Assembly (NCBI GenBank): GCA_949317995.1
Contig: OX439039.1
Coordinates: 51,016,785-51,080,784, forward strand
Direction of reading: 5' to 3'
Source of the DNA: Acholoe squamosa
Lineage: Eukaryota > Annelida > Polychaeta > Phyllodocida > Polynoidae
Length of the DNA stretch: 64,000 bases
In this document: positions 34,496 through 45,599 of the stretch, piece after piece
Position numbering within the stretch: position 1 is the stretch's first letter
How the letters are laid out: each line of letters begins with the position of its first letter
Position numbers and translations under genes: made by a program
The notes under the pieces: generated by a model
Seen by the model: only the letters and a program-made list of their open reading frames with translations
What the model was told of the DNA's origin: nothing
Database searches by the model: none

Positions 34496-35112
34496 CCACA
34501 TCCGGATGATGAGGCGGTAACCAAGGCGACTCCTGCCGACCACAGGGGCACCGGCGACTTGGCGGTTTCCATGGGCGCAGTGACTTATAGATGAGGGCGC
34601 TTGTGCGCGTCATATTGGCATTGGAGCCTAGTAGACGAAGGAAAAGAGGAGGAAAAAGGCAGGGGAGACTCACCTGCGAGGGGAGGAATCTGTAGGCGTG
34701 GTGTGCAGGTCCCCGGGTCAGAAACAGTTGAATTCATCCTTCGGCCACCGGCTGGCCACAGCGGTGGTTGGCGCCCTGCAAGAGGAAAAGGAAAGGTAAG
34801 CACATAAAGAGTGGTGGGGCGAGAGAGGTTCAACCAGCAAAAAGGGGACTTACCTGCAATTGTCCAGAGAGGGGTGGAGTCGGCTTGGGAGATGAGCGAG
34901 AAGGTGGTAGCCATTTTTATGGCCAAGAACCGGCGGTGGGAGGAGCAGCAGAGATGGAGGTGGCCACGGCCACACCCACCGAACACCGACTGCCGACGCA
35001 GAGGCCGCCTGGTGTAACCAGCGTGAACTACACCATGACCTCGCTAGGACCGCCGACCTAGAAAGGCGAGAACGCGGCGTGGTCTCACAGGGACACCGAC
35101 ACCGAATCCGAC

Positions 35113-37640
35113 ATGAAGAAGTCTTTGGTGCCTCTTCCCTGTTCCGTTTGCGGCCGGAAGTTTATAAGGAAGGATAGCCTCACACGCCACATAAAAGCTG
35201 TCCATGCAGAGAAGGGACCGGGATGGAACTGCCCGGGGCGCAAGTGCCAGGCGCAAGTGAAGGAGGGTCAGTGGGACGACTTGATGGCACACATGGCGGC
35301 TCAGCACCCGGGCCACCCGTGGCTGAGTCTGTCAAGGGCTGAGCGGCCACCACTCTATACCATAAGGTACAGGGGGGTGGCCCCCGGATCGGCGACCACC
35401 GCGGCTGGGGAAGAGCCACCGCCAGCCGAGGAAGGATGGGACAGGACAGAGGAGGGAGCCACCGCCGAAGAGGCAGCCACCGGAGAGAGGGCCACCGAGA
35501 GTGGCGGTGACAGCCCCGTGGCCAGCCCCGCCAGTGCTCAGGGCTCCCCACGGCCTCGTTCCCGCAGTGGCACCCGACGGGCAGCCCGCCTTACCATGGA
35601 AAGGACCCCTGCGCCCGTGAGTCCGCGCCGGTCGCCCCGGCGTGGTCCGCCCAGCTCCCCAGAGGGGGAGCACAGCCACTCGCCGCAGAAGGACCGGAAA
35701 CAGATGTCGGAGACAAGGGTGACCGCAGAGGCGTGGGACGCCCATCCACCCCTGATCGAGTTGGGGGAAGGGGAGGAAGGAGTGGTCCCACCCAGTAAGG
35801 TGGCCCGGACGGGGGCCGGGGACGCTCAAGTCCAGGCCACGAAGGAGCAGAGCCGGTCCCACCACCACTCGGTGGAGGATCAGGAGGCCGCCAGGGTCCT
35901 GGTGGAGGAGATGGGGCGGCTCACACCAGTCCAGCCACCCTTAGACGCGGAGGCTGAGGCCTTCTTGGACCGGGTGCTGGAGGCCCCCTCCGCCGGGGGA
36001 GATGGCGACCCACTGTTGCTGCGGTCGTTGCTGCGGAGCGAGGGGGGCGACCCGGCCCCAGCCGGGATCGGAGAGGGTCTCCTACGGCATACGGGCCAGC
36101 TGGCCCAGGAAATGGCTGAGGCCATGCGGAAGCGCTATCAGCGGCAGCTTCTGGCAGAGGCCTTGCAGCGTCGGCAGTTGGGAAAACAAACAAACAAACA
36201 AACCCCAGAGGGCGAGGTGGTGTCGATAGACCACCCCCTCGCCAGCCACGGTGGACCCCACGGAGGTGGGGGTCCAGCCGGCCGCCGTGGGGTCCCCCCA
36301 CCAGGGGCTGCCGCCGGAGCAGGTGAGGTGCATCCTCCAGACCACGCCGCCCCCTGTTCAGCCCCACACCTCCGCCAACAACACCCCGGCCCCAGAGGGA
36401 CAACTGGAGACCCTCATCGCCTCGCGAGTGGTGGAGGACGGCCAGGAGTTGGAGGAGGAGGCACTGGATTGGGAGGAGGAGGGGCCCATATTGGAGGCGG
36501 TGGCCTACCGTAGCATACCCCTGACTGCGGACTCAGACGAGGAGGCGGCATCTCCGGGGGAGGCGGCCGACAGGAGGTTGATCACCCTTACTGGGCTTGA
36601 CCGCGAGGACAGCCCTGCGCCCGAGACCGAGACCGAAACACGCACGGTCATGATGGGGGGCGCTCCGCTACCCGGGGCCCCTATTCAGGTTGAGGAGAGA
36701 GGGGAGAGAGAAAGGAAAGAAAGGGATGAAGCAAAGGCGGCCAAAGAGAAGAGAGAGAGGGGGGGAAGGCTACCAAGGACAGGAAGGAGAGGGAAAAGAA
36801 AAGGAGGGAGGAAGAGAGGGCGAGAAAAGAGAGGGAGAGGAGGGAGAGAGACGAAGAGAGAATGGCTAAGGACAAGAAAGAGAGGGAGAGGAAGGAGAGG
36901 GACGAGGAGAAAGCGACTAAAGACAAGAAGGAGAAGGAGAGGAAAGAGAGAGACGAGGTGAAAGAGAAAAGGAGAGGAAGGAGAGAGAGGAAGAGAGAGT
37001 GGCAAGGGAAAGGAGGGATAAAGATAAGAAAGGGAGGAGAAGGGAGAGAGAAGAGAGGGCTGCGAGGGAAAAGAAAGAGACGGTCGAGAAGAGGGAGAGG
37101 GACGAGAAGACTGCTAGGGAGAAGAAGGAAAGGGAGGAAAGATGGGCTAAAGAAAAGAAGGAGAAGGAGGAGAGGGAAGATCGAAAAGAGAGAGAGGAGA
37201 GAGCAGCCCACGAAAAGAAGGAGAGGGAGGACCGGGATAGGAGAGAAAGGGAGGAGAGACAGGCTGAGGAAAGAGAGAGGAGGAGGCGGGAGGAGAGAAG
37301 AGTGGACGAGGAGATGAGGCGAGAGGGCCGGGGGAGTCACCAGTATGAGGCTGATCCCCACAGGAGTGAAAGCTATGGAGAGTATAGGAGGCGCCGCGAG
37401 TTTGAAGAGAGGTACGAGGAGAGGGGCTGCCGGGGTTCGGGGCTCAGGAGAGAGGAGTAGAGGGAAGAGTGGGGAGAGAGGATCCCAGGGGCGGAGGTTC
37501 CGGAGCCACCACGGGCAGAAGAGATGGACCCGCTGACTGGGAGGCCGCTGTGGATCGGGGACACCTACACCCAGGATCCCCTGGCGGCAGGTGGACAACC
37601 CCGACAAGCTGCAGAAGTGGGCGGTGGGGCTGGCTCCAGT
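35113..37640 (+). pseudogene. Extra ORF downstream of gypsy pol: C2H2 zinc fingers plus charged coiled coil
   Basis: The frame 35113-36513 starts with a classic finger, C-x2-C-x12-H-x4-H (CSVCGRKF...SLTRH). A second C/H cluster follows (CPGRKC...HMAAQH), then a Pro/Ser/Glu-rich region. The frame then jumps to 36251-36961 (acidic, EEEALDWEEEGP) and again to 36999-37460, where Arg/Lys/Glu runs form a long single-helix or coiled-coil segment. A TAG at 37458 is followed in phase by further plausible coding to about 37640. GC content and position tie it to the gypsy element, in the place where env-like or accessory ORFs occur. It is not env-like in sequence. Function unknown. Confidence 0.6.
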
Positions 37641-37759
37641 ATCTTATCTATACATGAATCATGATTCATTGTGGATGGTCTTTGGTCGGTTCATATATGT
37701 TGTCCGTGGTGTCTGGTGTATATATGTTGTTTCTCATTTATCTACTGTGTCCTCCGACG

Positions 37760-38122
37760 TTACAGCGTTAGAAAACATAGAAGTTGCTTGTTCAAAAAAG
37801 TAAAAACTCCTCCACGCTTATTTCTGAAAAGCTGCAACTCGTAGTCCAGAAAGTTCAATTTCTTCAACATTGCCGTCAGCAAAATTTTGGTCTGTGGACT
37901 TGGATTCATACCTTCCGAGGCCAACAGACAGGTAGGAGAATGTCTGAAATGCTCCACGGTGATGTCGTCATTTTCTAACCATGTGTGTATAGCGACTCCA
38001 CATTGGTAGCATTGAACAAGGTCCTTACCTCCGATGTAAAAGAATCCGTGGGCGGCGAGTTTCTCTTGATAAATCGACGAAACGTACGTACTTGACCATT
38101 CTCTAAGGTAGGTAGGTAACAT
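37760..38122 (-). CDS. Single-BIR (IAP-repeat) protein of a virus-like element
   Basis: An intact 120-residue ORF. Residues about 8-72 form a BIR domain: EWSS..., LAAHGFFYIGGKDLVQCYQC, then W, H and C. The zinc ligands have the exact spacing C-x2-C-x16-H-x6-C. BIR domains bind caspases or IAP antagonists and are known from cellular IAPs and from IAP genes of several DNA viruses. No RING, CARD or second BIR is present, and the C-terminal third has no recognised domain. A TATA box lies about 90 bp upstream, and a motif shared with the neighbouring death-fold gene lies beyond it. There are no introns. An anti-apoptotic role is inferred from family and context. It could instead be a stray host-derived fragment. 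Confidence 0.85.
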   Translation of the reverse strand: MLPTYLREWSSTYVSSIYQEKLAAHGFFYIGGKDLVQCYQCGVAIHTWLENDDITVEHFRHSPTCLLASEGMNPSPQTKILLTAMLKKLNFLDYELQLFRNKRGGVFTFLNKQLLCFLTL

Positions 38123-38210
38123 GCGAGCAGTGACGACGGTGGTAGTAGCTGTGTCGAGTGTGGACGTATCAGTGGTAGGCGAGGTGGTAAACGAGATGTG
38201 ACATAAGTGG

Positions 38211-38250
38211 TTTATATAGATGTGCCATCACCTTTCTGTGTAGCGACTTA
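38211..38250 (-). promoter_or_regulatory. Promoter of the BIR gene: TATA box plus shared upstream motif
   Basis: Read on the minus strand, TAAGTCGCTACACAGAAAGG (38250-38231) is followed about 14 bases later by CTATATAAA (ending 38211). The same 5' motif with TAAGCC precedes the TATA box of the death-fold gene and recurs at 39308-39329. Confidence 0.6.
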
Positions 38251-38573
38251 AGATGGGATTCCTGTGGTGCACACCTCCGACTCCTTTACATAAGTCACCA
38301 GGCCCTTCCACAATTACTCTCTACGTATCATCTCTTTTTTAAATTGTTTTCAAAGTGAAGCAATATATATCTGGCCACGTCAAACCTCCGCATGTCATCC
38401 ATCAGCACTCGAATGAGCTGATGATGTGTACTGTTGGGTTTAGCTTGCCATATTTTCAACACTTTGAAGGTGTGGAGAGACTTATCTTGTTCCGATGTTG
38501 AGCGATTCTATTTAGCTTTTCAGACGACAAACCTAAATACGTCCCCATATCTTTCCACTCGCTGAATAGAGAT

Positions 38574-38909
38574 TTAGACATGGTGACCAAAGTACCTCTC
38601 CATTAAAAACTGGTCGGGATTGTTGTAATCCAATTTGTATGTCTTGAAAAAGCTCTGCGACTGAAGTAACAGATCTTGTCGATGAACACTCATGTAGGCG
38701 TGGTTGAGTTCTCCCCATCTGGCATGATCCATAGTTTTAGACCACTAAGTTCGGAGCATCTCCATACACATATCCTGCACCGTCTTGATATCGATCATCT
38801 CCTGCAGACGCTCATAGGGGATGTCCAAGTAGATTCCCAATTTCTTCCAAGATCCAACTAACAGCCTTCCTATTTCATGAAGCAAACGATCGCTATATGT
38901 AAATTTCAT
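38574..38909 (-). pseudogene. Death-fold (death-domain-like) protein with one in-frame TAG
   Basis: The frame runs from ATG 38909 to TAA 38574 (112 codons), with a single TAG at 38747-38745. Text before the stop has the death-domain pattern: LLHEIGRLLVGSWKKLGIYL, then RLQEM, then MCMEMLRT. The next residue after the TAG is W, as in the conserved ML..W of helix 5, followed by more helical text. The stop therefore looks recent. A GTG at 38939 would extend the N-terminus by ten residues, but the ATG start fits the fold better. Death domains join apoptosis and NF-kB complexes. A decoy adaptor role is inference. A TATA box and the shared motif lie 240-310 bp upstream. Confidence 0.6.
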
Positions 38910-39145
38910 TTCACACGTGACATGATCCTGTACACTCACTTCACATACGTCAGAGTCAGATAGGGAGGGGTTATCTCATCTCGCCTGCAAAAACTTCAGA
39001 AATCACTTGATGAAGGTCGGTAGGCGAGCAGGTAGGCAGGGAGCCGGTGGGTAGGTGGTGCTGGTGATGGTAAAGGTAGTGGCGGTAGGCGCGGTAGTCG
39101 TAGTGGTCAGCAGTGATATATCCTTCCAAAGAGAAATTGGGGTGC

Positions 39146-39221
39146 TTTATATAGAATGATCTAAGCCTATTTCCAGCTGGATACTTACCACCACCTTTTC
39201 CTTTCTGTGTAGCGGCTTATC
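39146..39221 (-). promoter_or_regulatory. Promoter of the death-fold gene: shared motif and TATA box
   Basis: On the minus strand GATAAGCCGCTACACAGAAAG (39221-39201) precedes CTATATAAA (ending 39146) by about 47 bases. It has the same order as at the BIR gene, but with a longer gap. Confidence 0.55.
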
Positions 39222-39307
39222 AGCATGAGTCTTTTGAATTTGTTAACATCAAACAGGGGGAAAGACGATGTGACAAGTGGATTTGGTGAAAATTAGGGTG
39301 ATTGCTT

Positions 39308-39329
39308 TCATTCTGTGTAGCGGCTTATC
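39308..39329 (-). promoter_or_regulatory. Third copy of the shared motif
   Basis: GATAAGCCGCTACACAGAATG on the minus strand, about 80 bp beyond the second copy and 200 bp before the polymerase reading frame on the other strand. No TATA box was found next to it. Confidence 0.45.
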
Positions 39330-39539
39330 TTTTAGATCTGTCCACATAAAACAGGTGGAAAGGTATTGTGATAACTGTATTTTGGCAGGATTAAAGGGAA
39401 TTAAACTGTGATAATTAGCTTAATCCACTTTACAGGTGTGAGGGAGGCTCGCTCCTTAAGGTATTATGAGATTTCTTAATTTTTACTTCTCCTTTTGTTA
39501 ACAGGGGTGTGTAATTGCTACTGACTACTCTTTCCCCAT

Positions 39540-42500
39540 AGGAGGTAGGGTTATCCATTCGGGTCGACTTAAAAAGAGAGGAGGTGTGTTAGATTTTCCC
39601 AACAGGGACAAGTTATGCGTCTTTCGCTGCATATCCTTTCCCTTATACAAGACTGGCAAACACGCTTCAAAATTGTTGCATCTGTTCGATTCCACTGCGA
39701 ATCCTGAAACCTTTCCGGGTTTGATCATCAGCGAGTTACCCGCGTTAGAGAACTTGTTCGATATACAAATAGCGGTTTACACCACCCATAAAGTGAGGGG
39801 TCAGAACCTGAAAAATCGAGTTACCCTGATCAGGCCACCTTCCAAAACATCGGCCGTCCGAGGTAAAGTCAACCTACACCTGTCTGTGACATGGTTTGCA
39901 TGTGTCCATCGTTACGGATTTCAATGAATACGCTGGCATCTACGAATGTCCCGAGTGTAAGTCAGTGTTCATGACTAAGTTCTTCCTGAAAAGACACAGA
40001 AACCAACTTTCCCCTTGCAGACAAGTCGCCTTGAAATACGTAGGTGGAATCTACCAAAATTCGAAAACGGTTTTCGAAGCACTAGCAGATTTTTCCATTT
40101 TTCCTCCCAACGGAAATTCAAAAAATGTACTCTTCCAAAATTACCTTTGATTTCGAAGCTTTCTTCAGATCGCCCAAAGAACTGTTGACACGTGTCAGTC
40201 CTGTGGGAACACGTCCCTCTGTCGGCTAGTGTCGCATCCGACTTTCCAGGTCGCGAAGGTCCGGTCTGCTTCTTGAGACAATCCGACACAGATTCAGACC
40301 CCTTGTTGGATTTAGTTTTGAATTACAAAACCCCACGACACCCCAAAATCATCGGGGAAGCAGTGCTAGAACTTTACCGACTGACGTTAGCGAAGTTAGA
40401 TGAGAGGATAGCTGAAGCTCTCCACCTAGAAGAGGCGGTCAGTCCTCCTGGTATCGACTTCAATGAAACTCGAACAAGACACCCTTTAGTTGAACTGAAG
40501 AAGAGACTTTTGAGATATCTCCGCCAAGTTCCGGTCGTAGGTTTCAACTCGGGGCGCTATGACTTAAATCTGATCAAAGTACAACTTCACTCATTCTTCT
40601 CCTCCGAAGAGTAAGAGAACGAAGAATTCAGCGTCATAAAGAGAAGTAACCAATACTTGGCGATTTACACACGACACATTGTTTTCTTAGACATAGTAAA
40701 CTATTTGGCACCTGGTTATAACTACGCGAATTATCTACTAGCTTTCACCAGAAATCAGCACAAAGGACACTTTCCTTACGAATGGATGGCATCTACCAGG
40801 AAACTGGAAAACAGAACACTACCACCAAGATCTGCATTTGACAGCAAACTGACTGGTACCAAGATGTCTGAAACTGACTACGCCGAAAGTGAAAAAGTTT
40901 GGTCCAAACAGAACATGCAAACTTTCAGAGATTACTTGATCCACTACAACAACAAAGACGTGAAACCCTTCATAGAGGCACTGAATAATCATGCTAAATT
41001 TTTCAGGGAACGCAACATCGACATGTTTAAAGACGGCACCTCCCTTCTGGGTTTGACTTTACGGTTCCTTTTTCAAACCACAGAGACCCCATTCATGACC
41101 TTCCACCAGTTCGACTCCCACCTCCACTCTTTAATTCAAAAAAATCTGGTCGGGGGTCCTTCCATAATCATCCATAGATTTCACGAGAAGAGTACCACAC
41201 TGATAAGGGAACACAAGTACGGCGAAGAAGCGAGAACGTGCGACCACATCCTAGGTGTAGACGCTTATTCTCTGTACTTGCGATGCATGAGTGAAGCACA
41301 CTGCACAGGTTATTACCTGGTGAGACTTTTGGTTTGGTTTGGTTGATTTTACCTCCACTTATAGTAATTAAAAGTTAGCAGAGAGACTATGTTTTGATTC
41401 TTTCCTATTTTCCCCTACTTATCATAGAGCAGTGCCTAACTGGCTAAGGCTTCTTTATATTTCATATTTTGCAAAAGAGCTTGGTTTCCCGCAGGAAATC
41501 AAGAATCTCCTTGTTTCCAGTGCTGTGGAAAACACTGTTCATTGTCGTTGGATTTTTCAGGAATTTCTTCCTGCTTCTCTTGGTTGCCTGACAATGTAGC
41601 ATGAGATGTTCCACTCTCAGCTGAGTTTTGCATGCCTGACATACAGGTGCCACTTCACCTTTCAGAAGGTGACTGTGTGTCAGTTTGGTGTGACCAGTCC
41701 TTAGACGGGTCAGTTTTCACCTGTTCCGATCTTGTCAGGTTTTTTCTGTAAAACTTTTGCCGACTGTTGGTCGGATGGTTCGCAGCTTGCTGGCATTTGC
41801 AGCGTTCCATCTGCGCTGCCATTTTTCCTGACCATGGACTTTTGCCATGGGTAGGACATCTGTGTATGGCATTTGGTCGGCCCCTACAGGCCTCCTCAGA
41901 GCATTTTTTGCAGCAGTGTCTGCAGCCTCATTTCCTTCGATTCCTATGTGGCTTGGCACCCAACACATAACCACATCTTTACTTTTTGTCTTGTTTTGTG
42001 TACGCTTCCCGGATGGCTCGGATTACAGCATTTTTTGGATATAGGTCATGTATGGCTTCTAGACATGGGTGGGAGTCTGAAAAGATGACAAATTTCTTCA
42101 TCATCGAGACCTTGATCCATTTCAATGCCTGCAATAAAGCGTTTCCTTCTGTAGTGAAGATACTACTTTGTTTGTGGAGTGCCTTCTTCAGGTTACCAAA
42201 AGGTGTGTGGACAGTCAATCCAACACTGCTGCCATCTTTGGAACCATCAGTGAAAATGGCTTTGTGGTCATTGTACCTCCCCCTGAGTGCCCTGTATTCT
42301 TTCTCAAATACATGATCAGGGGTTTCGCTTTTCTTATTCTTGTCAAGGTCAAGGTTCACCTTTGGAGTCTCTTGCTCCCATGGAGGGGTCTTAGGGGGTT
42401 CGTCTGTCAGAATCCGTTTCATCGGAATCCTAGCCTCTTGGATCAGTGCTTTAGCTTTCACAGCTATCGGTTTGATGGCATTTGGTTTTCCTCTGTAAAC

Positions 42501-44281
42501 ATTGTTTTTGTTGTTGAAAATCAACTTGTGAGCTGGATTTGATGGATCAGCCCGCACTCGTATTGTATACTGTAGTGTGAGCTTCTCCCGGGGCAAGTCC
42601 AACGGTGGAATACCTACCTCCACATGGAGGCTAGATGCCGGTGTTGTCCTAAATGCACCAAGACATAGTCGGAGTCCCTGATTTTGGATGGGTTTCAAAC
42701 CATCCAAATAGGACTTTGGGGCAGAGGCATAGACCATCGACCCGTAGTCCAGACGACCCGAGACCGAGTTCAACCCGAAAATCAGGCAAAGACACTCTAA
42801 GAGCGCTTTAGAGTGGTTGCGCTACATGGAGCACGCCCACTGCGTGAAAGTTAGCCACGCTTTCAACAGGGGGGAAGTATCTCTAGGTAGTCGAAAAATT
42901 CGCGTAGGCTGTTTTCACCCGTCCTCTAACACCGTTTTCCAATTTCACAGGTGTTGGTTCCACGCTCACGAGTGTATACCGCTGTGCAGATATCCATGTG
43001 CTTCAGACAGGGACGAGAAACGTGACAGAACAGCTAGAGTAAGCGCTTACTTAAAAGCTCTAGGTCACAAGTTGATCGTCGTATGGGAGTTTGAATGGAG
43101 AAAGATGAAACACCAGGATCCGCAGGTTATGGCGTCTAAACAACACTGGAAAGCGGCTCGAAATCCCATGACAGAGAGCGATATCATATCCTCTGTGAAA
43201 GACGGAAAAATGTTTGGTTTGATTCAGGTGGACATTACTAATCCTCCTCACCTAGGTGAATACTTCGAAGAAATGACTCCCGTTTTCAAGAACGTGACCA
43301 TTTCGAAATCCGACATAGGACATCACATGACAGACTTTGTGAACAACGAAAAACTGATGAACGCCCCTCAAAGATCCTTGATAGGTAGTTACTACGGAAA
43401 AAAAAGATTCTCTTGGGAACACCTCTTCTTAAGTGGTATTTGGATCACGGTTTAACAGTCACCGAAGTGCACCTGTTCATAGAATACTTTCCTAGAAGTC
43501 CCTTCGCCGGTTTCGCAGACGAAGTAACCGCGGCGCGAAGACGTGGTGACGTAAACGCGAACGAGAAAATTCTGCCAGACTGTTACAAGTTGATGGGAAA
43601 CAGTACGTATGGTAAAACAATTTGCAACAAAGAAAAACACACCACTGTGAAATACACTAGAGGTTAAACCTTCGAATTATTGACCAATTCGTGGCGGTTC
43701 AAAAAGGGTACAAAGTTGAGCACAGATCTCTTTGAAGTCGAACTGCAACCGAAAACAGTCAGGAACAATCTTCCTATTCAAATAGGATTCATGGTGTACC
43801 AGTATGCCAAGTTGAAAATGTTAGTTCACGTTCGACTTTTTGGATAAATTTATCGATTGACGCAATTACGCTCTTTGTCAAATGGACACTGACAGTCTTT
43901 ACATGGCTCTCAGCGGCGAATCGTTGGACCAACTCGTGAAACCCGACCTGAGAGAATCGTACTTCAGAGAGAAACGAAACTGGATTCCAACAGCGGTATG
44001 CGATGACCACTTAGAGCTTTTCGTAAAGATAAAAACCCAAGGCGTCAAAGAATGGATCCCCCTCGCTTGTTGTCAGAAACACTACGTTCACAGAGAACTC
44101 CGGGTCTTTTCAAATCCGTGTGGGAGGGCGATAGAATTCTAAGTCTCAACTCCAAGACTTACATTCGCTACGATAAAGACTCGATAGCTGAAAGAAAATC
44201 AAAGAAATGGAGTGCGAATGGTGTCATAAAAAAACAAAACGTTCAAGAACCCAAAGACTTCTTGGATGTTCTTTTGAAATG
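39540..44281 (+). pseudogene. polB: Protein-primed-type family B DNA polymerase of a virus-like element, broken
   Basis: Pieces in order: an N-terminal block (RDKLCVFRCISF, LENLFDIQIAVY), a C2H2-like finger (CPECKSVF...RHRNQ), exonuclease motifs (FDFEAFF at about 40147; GFNSGRYDL at about 40545; YNNKDV at about 40955), motif A (GVDAYSLYL, about 41256), an endonuclease-like insert (HAFNRGE...FQFHRCWFHAH), motif B (KLMGNSTYGKT, about 43590) and motif C (DTDSLYMAL, 43885). This layout fits polymerases of Polinton/Maverick and adintovirus-like elements. Breaks: frameshifts near 39890, 40130, 40225, 43440, 43840 and 44130; stops at 40612 and 43665; a LINE at about 41340-42785. No capsid, ATPase, protease or integrase genes were seen nearby. 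Confidence 0.82.
41340..42785 (-). mobile_element. LINE 3' fragment with RNase H, inserted in the polymerase pseudogene
   Basis: On the minus strand the frame 42773-41979 holds the RT tail (RLDYGSMVYASA...LRLCLGAFRTTP) and the RNase H start (KAIFTDGSKDGSSVG; FSDSHPCLEAI). After a stop it resumes at 41974 with CWVPSHIGIEGNEAADTAAK and ends with a CQACKTQLRVEHLMLHC zinc segment near 41620. RT followed by RNase H marks the I/Jockey-type LINEs with RNase H. The 3' end is a short (CCAAA)n tail at about 41340. The copy is 5'-truncated. Target duplication is not clear. Confidence 0.82.
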
Positions 44282-44461
44282 AAAAACTATCCGTGCTGTT
44301 AAAACAAATAAGTAATAGAAAACAAAATGCACACTTACAGGATAGAGAAAAAGGGACTGAGTTACTTATATGTGAAGTGTTGCGTACATTCTGACGGAGT
44401 TACGAGTGCTTTAGAGTTATGAAAATAATAATAAAAAATATAATATAAAAATAAATAAATG

Positions 44462-44535
44462 TAGATGTAGATAAGCCGGTGAGATAATACCCTTTATTGT
44501 TGTATTAACTTCATCTACTTCGTTCACCGACTTAC
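44462..44535. repeat. Imperfect hairpin between the polymerase and the Cys-rich ORF
   Basis: GATAAGCCGGTGAGATAAT pairs imperfectly with CTTCGTTCACCGACTTACC across an AT-rich loop of about 30 bases. Its left arm shares GATAAGCCG with the promoter motif at 39221. Confidence 0.5.
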
Positions 44536-44610
44536 CTTGTGTATCAGTGTTGAAAAAAAGAAAAAAGACAATGTGTACTTGCGATCCCATTTTCACTTGG
44601 GAAATAATAG

Positions 44611-45234
44611 ATGCATCAGATGTTTTGTTCTTTAAGGCTCCGTTGTTACCAAGGTGTTCATAAAGTGTTCGTTTCTAATGATGTATTTGATTCTTTGAGT
44701 GTGTGTTTCAAAGATGCGTTTCAAAGAGTGGTTGGTAGCATCACAGATAGAGTTATAGGAGTATATCAATTCCATAACGAGAACACATGTGCTTTCGTCA
44801 AAAGGGGATATATGATAGAATCTATCAGCACGTTGCTTTCTCTTTTGCAAGAGAGCTCAGACTTCTGGAGAAAAATGTGTCATTGTTCAAAGGGACCATT
44901 CGACTTTTGTCAAAAGTGTGTCGACCGAATGTTGTGTAGCAAAGTTCCTTACCCTGGTGTACCAGCTGCTCAACTGAGAAGTATCATGTCCAGACAAACT
45001 GAATGGTATAGCGCTTCAGTGGATTTCACTTGTGATATCGATGAGATGTGGATGGGAAATATGGCTTACACCTATCCTTCATTTCAAGAGGGTACTTGCT
45101 CCAAAGTTGTACACCAAGATTACACCATATACAGTCTGAATTATGACAAACAAAAGTTGAATGTGTACATCTCAATGTGTGAGTTCTGTCATGTTCCTCT
45201 CCGATATTCATCTATATTATGTAGAGAGTGTTAA
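44611..45234 (+). CDS. Cys-rich protein of unknown function in the virus-like block
   Basis: An intact 207-residue ORF starting at ATG 44611. The middle has a Cys/His cluster (CHCSKGPFDFCQKCVDRMLC), and the last 18 residues have two CxxC-type pairs (CEFCHVPL...CREC), so it probably binds zinc. The N-terminal 80 residues look helical with no membrane segment. I recognise no family. It follows the polymerase on the same strand, and AATAAA lies about 20 bases after its stop (near 45256), so it may be the next gene of the same element. It is also the only long ORF here that is not broken apart from the BIR gene. Confidence 0.55.
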   Translation: MHQMFCSLRLRCYQGVHKVFVSNDVFDSLSVCFKDAFQRVVGSITDRVIGVYQFHNENTCAFVKRGYMIESISTLLSLLQESSDFWRKMCHCSKGPFDFCQKCVDRMLCSKVPYPGVPAAQLRSIMSRQTEWYSASVDFTCDIDEMWMGNMAYTYPSFQEGTCSKVVHQDYTIYSLNYDKQKLNVYISMCEFCHVPLRYSSILCREC

Positions 45235-45239
45235 TTTGC

Positions 45240-45590
45240 ATTTAGCAACTTGTAAATAATAAAGTTTAAATTTTATTTATCTAAATAAAAAAATTAAATA
45301 GATTTGTTTGTTAAGTTTTCATTTTTACTAAACCCACCCCTAACCAAGGGGCGGGTTTACTAAAAAAAAAAGGGGCCCCAGCCATATCAAAGGCCCCCCC
45401 AACCCAATGGTTCCCCCTAAGGCCCTCCCACCCCAAGGGCCCCTCCCAAATATTTCCCTTTTTTTTGTTTTTTTTTCTTATAAAAAATATCTCACTATAG
45501 TCGCACCCTCATCGACATAATAAACCACACCTCTTTATGCTAATAAGGTTACATAACTACTTGCTTGCTTACTTGCTGCATACAGCTAAC
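45240..45590. other. Spacer with homopolymer-rich low-complexity sequence
   Basis: It contains AACCCACCCCTAACCAAGGGGCGGG palindrome-like text and A/T and C/G runs. No gene is seen. It may include the outer end of the virus-like element, but no terminal inverted repeat was found. Confidence 0.4.
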
Positions 45591-45599
45591 TGATGGTAT

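Noticed and set aside
36681-37607. 308-codon minus-strand Leu/Ser/Phe-rich ORF
   Set aside because: It is the complement of the Arg/Lys/Glu-rich helix region of the gypsy ORF3. Low complexity keeps all frames open.
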